NCBI GenBank assembly: GCA_038259455.1
Contig: JBBSOT010000167.1
Span: forward strand, 1 to 10,187
Length of the DNA: 10,187 nucleotides
Reading direction: 5' to 3'
Source of the DNA: CAMYMG01 sp038259455
GTDB lineage: Bacteria; Pseudomonadota; Alphaproteobacteria; Rhizobiales; Rhizobiaceae
In this document: piece after piece, positions 7,450 through 10,187 of the stretch
Position numbering within the stretch: the stretch's first letter is position 1
Layout of the letters: each line of letters begins with the position of its first letter
The notes under the pieces: generated by a model
Database searches by the model: none
What the model saw: the letters and a program-made list of their open reading frames with translations, nothing else
Told to the model about the DNA's origin: nothing
Position numbers and translations under genes: made by a program

Positions 7450-8292
7450 GTGGCGGAAGCAGCGGACAGCAAGCCAGTCAAGCCGGCGCCAATGGATCGC
7501 CTGTGGGCCGATAACGACGAGTCGCGCCTGGCGAGCGATCCGGCGCTGGTCGTCGACGTCGCCGGCTTCGAGGGGCCGCTCGATCTTCTCTTGCACCTGG
7601 CGCGCAACCAGAAGGTGGATCTGGCGCGCATCTCGGTGCGGGCATTGGTCGATCAGTACCTTTTGTTCGTCGACAGCGCACGCAAGCTGCGCCTGGAGCT
7701 TGCGGCCGACTATCTCGTCATGGCGGCGTGGCTGGCCTACCTCAAGTCGAAGCTGCTGCTGCCGAAGTTGCCGGGCGACGATGGCGAGAGCGGCGAGGAG
7801 CTTGCCGCCGTGCTGCAGTTCCGGCTCAAGCGCCTCGAGGCAATGCGCGATGTTGGCGCGCGGCTGGTCAATCGCAACCGCCTCGGCCGCGATGTGTTCG
7901 CGCGCGGCATGCCGGAGCTGGTGATTGTCGAAAAGCGCAACGAATACTCCGCCTCGCTCTACGACCTGCTGACAGCCTATGCCATGCAGCGCCAGCGCCG
8001 GGCCATCAACAATGTCCACATTGCCCGCCGCACCGTCTGGTCGCTCAAGGAAGCCCGCGATATCCTGACCAGGCTGATTGGCAGCTTCAAGGACTGGACG
8101 GCGCTCGACAAGTTCCTGCTCGACTATCTTGCAAGCCCCGCCGAACGTGCCACGGCAACAGCCAGCTCTTTTGCGGCAACGCTCGAACTGGTCCGCGAGG
8201 GAACCATAGAAATGCGCCAGCAGGAAGCCTTTGCGCCGCTCTATCTGCGCAGCCGGCCACAACCGGCAAGGACAGTCGAGGTGGCCCCGTGA
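7450..8292 (+). CDS. scpA: Segregation and condensation protein A (kleisin subunit of SMC-ScpAB)
   Basis: ScpA bridges the SMC dimer heads and binds ScpB, forming the bacterial condensin that organises and segregates the chromosome. The 280-residue product has the kleisin N-terminal signature VAGFEGPLDLLLHLARNQ (EGPLDLLL at 41-48), then the conserved helices LAADYLVMAAWLAYLKSKLLLP. It ends with a winged-helix region near MRQQEAFAPLYLR. GTG 7450 is chosen as the start because it sits just after nagZ behind a GGAG. ATG 7492 (MDRLWADND) is a real alternative and would still contain the whole conserved domain. The 3' end overlaps scpB by 4 nt (GTGA), implying coupled translation. Function by family is secure. 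Confidence 0.95.
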   Translation: MAEAADSKPVKPAPMDRLWADNDESRLASDPALVVDVAGFEGPLDLLLHLARNQKVDLARISVRALVDQYLLFVDSARKLRLELAADYLVMAAWLAYLKSKLLLPKLPGDDGESGEELAAVLQFRLKRLEAMRDVGARLVNRNRLGRDVFARGMPELVIVEKRNEYSASLYDLLTAYAMQRQRRAINNVHIARRTVWSLKEARDILTRLIGSFKDWTALDKFLLDYLASPAERATATASSFAATLELVREGTIEMRQQEAFAPLYLRSRPQPARTVEVAP

Positions 8293-9029
8293 GCGAAACC
8301 GCCAACGCATCCATCGTGCCGTTCGCCGTTGGCGAGACAAGCGGCGAGGGACCTTTGCGCAACCCGGCCGAGCGGCTGCATATGGCCGAGGCGGTGCGCA
8401 TGGCAGAGGCTATCGTTTTTGCCAGTGCCGAGCCGGTCAGCAGCAAGCAACTCGCCCAGCGACTGCCTGACGGTATCGACATTGCCGCCGCCATGGCCGA
8501 ACTGCAGCAGATTTATGCGCGCCGGGGTGTCAATCTTGTGCGGGTGGGCGACGCGTGGGCTTTCCGCACGGCCGGCGACCTCGGCTTCCTGATGAGCCGC
8601 GATACGGTGCAGCAGAAGAAGCTGTCGCGCGCAGCGCTCGAAGTGCTGGCCATCATTGCCTACCATCAGCCGGTCACCCGCGCCGAGATTGAGGACATTC
8701 GCGGTGTCGAGACATCCAAGGGAACGCTCGACCTTCTCATGGAAACTGAATGGGTGCGCATGCGTGGCCGTCGCCGCACGCCGGGCCGTCCCGTCACCTA
8801 CGGCACAACCGAGCAGTTTCTTGACCATTTCGCGCTGGAAGAGATCCGCGATCTGCCCGGCATGGAGGAGCTCAAGGGCGCCGGGCTGTTGTCGGCGCGC
8901 ATGCCCTCCAATTTCTCGGTGCCGCAGCCGCCGTCAGACCCCGGGCTGCTCGACGAGGACGAGGATCCGCTGACCGACATCGACCTTGAGGAACTCGGCC
9001 TGTTGACACCCCGCGTAACAGATGATTGA
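8289..9029 (+). CDS. scpB: Segregation and condensation protein B (winged-helix subunit of SMC-ScpAB)
   Basis: ScpB dimerises and binds ScpA, regulating the SMC condensin. From GTG 8289 the product is 246 residues. It has two winged-helix domains: about 32-105 (MAEAVRMAEAIVFASAEPVS onward) and about 110-195, with the family signature AALEVLAIIAYHQPVTRAEI from residue 115 and then RGVETSKGTLDLLME. An acidic tail from about 216 (DEDEDPLTDIDLEEL) follows. The GTG overlaps the scpA stop as GTGA, the usual coupled arrangement. ATG 8382 would remove 31 poorly conserved residues and is the alternative start. The frame stays open far upstream inside scpA, but that part reads as an out-of-frame shadow. 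Confidence 0.95.
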   Translation: MSETANASIVPFAVGETSGEGPLRNPAERLHMAEAVRMAEAIVFASAEPVSSKQLAQRLPDGIDIAAAMAELQQIYARRGVNLVRVGDAWAFRTAGDLGFLMSRDTVQQKKLSRAALEVLAIIAYHQPVTRAEIEDIRGVETSKGTLDLLMETEWVRMRGRRRTPGRPVTYGTTEQFLDHFALEEIRDLPGMEELKGAGLLSARMPSNFSVPQPPSDPGLLDEDEDPLTDIDLEELGLLTPRVTDD

Positions 9030-9065
9030 CCGCACGCCGGGGCGGCAAGCCGCTCCAGCCGTGCC

Positions 9066-9069
9066 GGAG
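9066..9069 (+). promoter_or_regulatory. Ribosome binding site deciding the ABC-ATPase start
   Basis: GGAG followed by a 7-nt spacer precedes TTG 9077. The other candidate, TTG 9026, overlaps the scpB stop as TTGA but has no purine-rich site before it. This favours TTG 9077. Confidence 0.5.
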
Positions 9070-9076
9070 ACAAGAG

Positions 9077-10183
9077 TTGAACGCCCAGGACCGCCACACG
9101 CCGAGCCGCGTCACCGCTGGCGTCACCTTCGCTGCCCGGCTGGCTTTCGAACGCATTTCGCATGCCTTTTCGGCTGGCTCCGAAACCCTCAATGACGTCA
9201 GCTTCGCGGCCGAGCCCGGCGAGGTCCTGTGTCTGCTCGGGCCATCCGGCTCGGGCAAGACGACGCTGCTGCGCATCGCCGCCGGCATCGAGCCGCAATC
9301 GTCGGGGCGGGTGCTTCTGAATGACCGGGAGATTGCCGGCCCTTCGGTCTTCCTGCCGCCCGAAAAGCGCTCTATCGGTCTGGTTTTCCAGGATTTCGCC
9401 CTGTTTCCGCACCTGACCATTCTCGACAATGTGCGCTTCGGCCTGAATGCGCTGTCGGGCGAGGAGGCGCGCCGCGAAGCAGCCATCGCCCTGTCGCGAG
9501 TAGGGCTCGAACACTATGCGGGCTCGTATCCGCACGTTTTGTCCGGAGGCGAGCAGCAGCGCGTCGCGCTGGCGCGCGCCTTGGCGCCACGTCCGGCCGT
9601 GCTGCTGATGGACGAGCCCTTTTCGGGCCTTGATTCGCGGTTGAAGGACGCGGTTCGGGCCGAAACGCTGGCGATCCTGCGTGAAAGTCGCGCCACCGCC
9701 ATCGTTGTCACGCATGACGCGGAAGAAGCGATGCGCATGGGCGACCGGATTGCCCTGCTCAAGGATGGCGCTCTGGTCCAGACCGGCCGCGCCGAGGATC
9801 TGTATCTCAAACCGGTCAGCCTTTTTGCTGCCGGTTTCTTTTCCGAGCTCAACGTATTCCGGGGTCGGGCCGGCAACGGGATGGTCGATACGCCGGTCGG
9901 CAAGGTAGCCGCGCCGGGCTTGGCGGAGGGCGCCGACGCGACGGTCGCCGTTAGAATGTCGGGTTTCGACGTTAACGAGACCGAGGGCGAAACGGAGGCG
10001 CGCGTGTTGTCGAGGCGCTATCTGGGTGTGGTCGAACTCATCGAGTTTGCCGTTTCGGGTGCCGACAAGCCGGTTCGGGCACGGGTGCGCTGCGGCCGTT
10101 TGTCCGCCGGAGCACGAGATATCTGGCTTTCAATTCGAAAGTCTGACGTACTTGTGTTTGTAACCGGCGACGAAAACGCATAG
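9077..10183 (+). CDS. ABC transporter ATP-binding protein, ferric-iron/FbpC-like (MalK-type with C-terminal TOBE-like region)
   Basis: This is the ATP-hydrolysing subunit of an importer, acting at the cytoplasmic face of the inner membrane. From TTG 9077 it has 368 residues. All nucleotide-binding motifs are intact: Walker A GPSGSGKT (55-62), Q-loop VFQDFALFPHLT (Q105), signature LSGGEQQR (155-162), Walker B LLMDEP (D179, E180), D-loop SGLD and switch His (H213 in VVTHDAEEA). The stretch FLPPEKRSIGLVFQDFALFPHLT is typical of FbpC/PotA/MalK-type importers, closest to the iron subfamily by my reading. A TOBE-like region spans roughly 275-360. It lies 47 bp after scpB and reads as the last gene of that unit in the window. 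No permease or binding protein is visible. Substrate is not determinable: iron, polyamine, sulfate or thiamine remain possible. The start could also be TTG 9026, adding 17 residues that look non-conserved. Confidence 0.9.
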   Translation: MNAQDRHTPSRVTAGVTFAARLAFERISHAFSAGSETLNDVSFAAEPGEVLCLLGPSGSGKTTLLRIAAGIEPQSSGRVLLNDREIAGPSVFLPPEKRSIGLVFQDFALFPHLTILDNVRFGLNALSGEEARREAAIALSRVGLEHYAGSYPHVLSGGEQQRVALARALAPRPAVLLMDEPFSGLDSRLKDAVRAETLAILRESRATAIVVTHDAEEAMRMGDRIALLKDGALVQTGRAEDLYLKPVSLFAAGFFSELNVFRGRAGNGMVDTPVGKVAAPGLAEGADATVAVRMSGFDVNETEGETEARVLSRRYLGVVELIEFAVSGADKPVRARVRCGRLSAGARDIWLSIRKSDVLVFVTGDENA

Positions 10184-10187
10184 ATCA

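Noticed and set aside
7728..8288. In-frame upstream extension of scpB inside scpA
   Set aside because: The stretch is Arg/Ala/Pro/Gln-rich, has no family similarity and overlaps the conserved kleisin gene. GTG 8289 with its GTGA overlap is the natural start.
7414..8340. 308-codon minus-strand open frame covering all of scpA
   Set aside because: scpA on the plus strand matches a well-known family along its full length. The antisense product shows no motif and is a usual GC-rich shadow.
9022..9024. ATG overlapping the scpB end as start of the next gene
   Set aside because: It is in a different frame from the ABC ATPase and its reading gives no recognisable protein.
8798..9715. 305-codon minus-strand open frame across scpB and the ABC gene
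   Set aside because: It runs antisense to conserved ScpB and ABC motifs, has no domain and spans two real genes.
1..10187. tRNA, rRNA, CRISPR array, insertion sequence or phage element
   Set aside because: No cloverleaf, spaced direct DNA repeats, transposase motifs or terminal inverted repeats were seen. Nearly all of the DNA is covered by housekeeping-type genes on one strand.

Overview
This 10.2 kb window is high-GC, densely packed chromosomal DNA in which every gene lies on the plus strand. Gene content and protein sequence point to an alphaproteobacterium of the order Hyphomicrobiales (Rhizobiales), most like Mesorhizobium and its Phyllobacteriaceae relatives. The order dgt, argS, SPOR-domain protein, nagZ, scpA, scpB is, from my memory of these genomes, a conserved core arrangement. 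I could not run a search, so the taxonomy is an inference.

Layout. Positions 2-1060 hold the 3' part of a dGTPase-like HD phosphohydrolase (dgt) whose first few dozen residues lie before the window. Then come arginyl-tRNA synthetase (argS, 1118-2875) and, after a 107-bp gap with an imperfect hairpin, a very large single-pass membrane protein with a C-terminal SPOR domain (2983-6288). A clear rho-independent terminator (6321-6354) closes that unit. A second unit follows: nagZ (6416-7435), scpA (7450-8292), scpB (8289-9029, overlapping scpA by 4 nt) and an ABC transporter ATPase of the ferric-iron/FbpC type (9077-10183, TTG start). The window ends 4 nt after that gene. No gene-free stretch exceeds about 130 bp.

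How the genes fit together. dgt (dNTP pool) and argS (translation) are housekeeping genes. The SPOR protein should bind denuded septal or polar peptidoglycan, NagZ recycles peptidoglycan fragments in the cytoplasm, and ScpA/ScpB are the kleisin and winged-helix subunits of the SMC condensin. The middle of the window is therefore a cell-envelope and chromosome-segregation cluster. The ATPase is the outlier: no permease or binding protein is visible beside it.

I see no mobile element, CRISPR array, tRNA or rRNA, and no obviously new system. The least ordinary object is the SPOR protein. It has a roughly 770-residue, strongly acidic, probably disordered cytoplasmic region with a degenerate repeat of about 20 residues, and two non-SPOR periplasmic motifs of unknown role.
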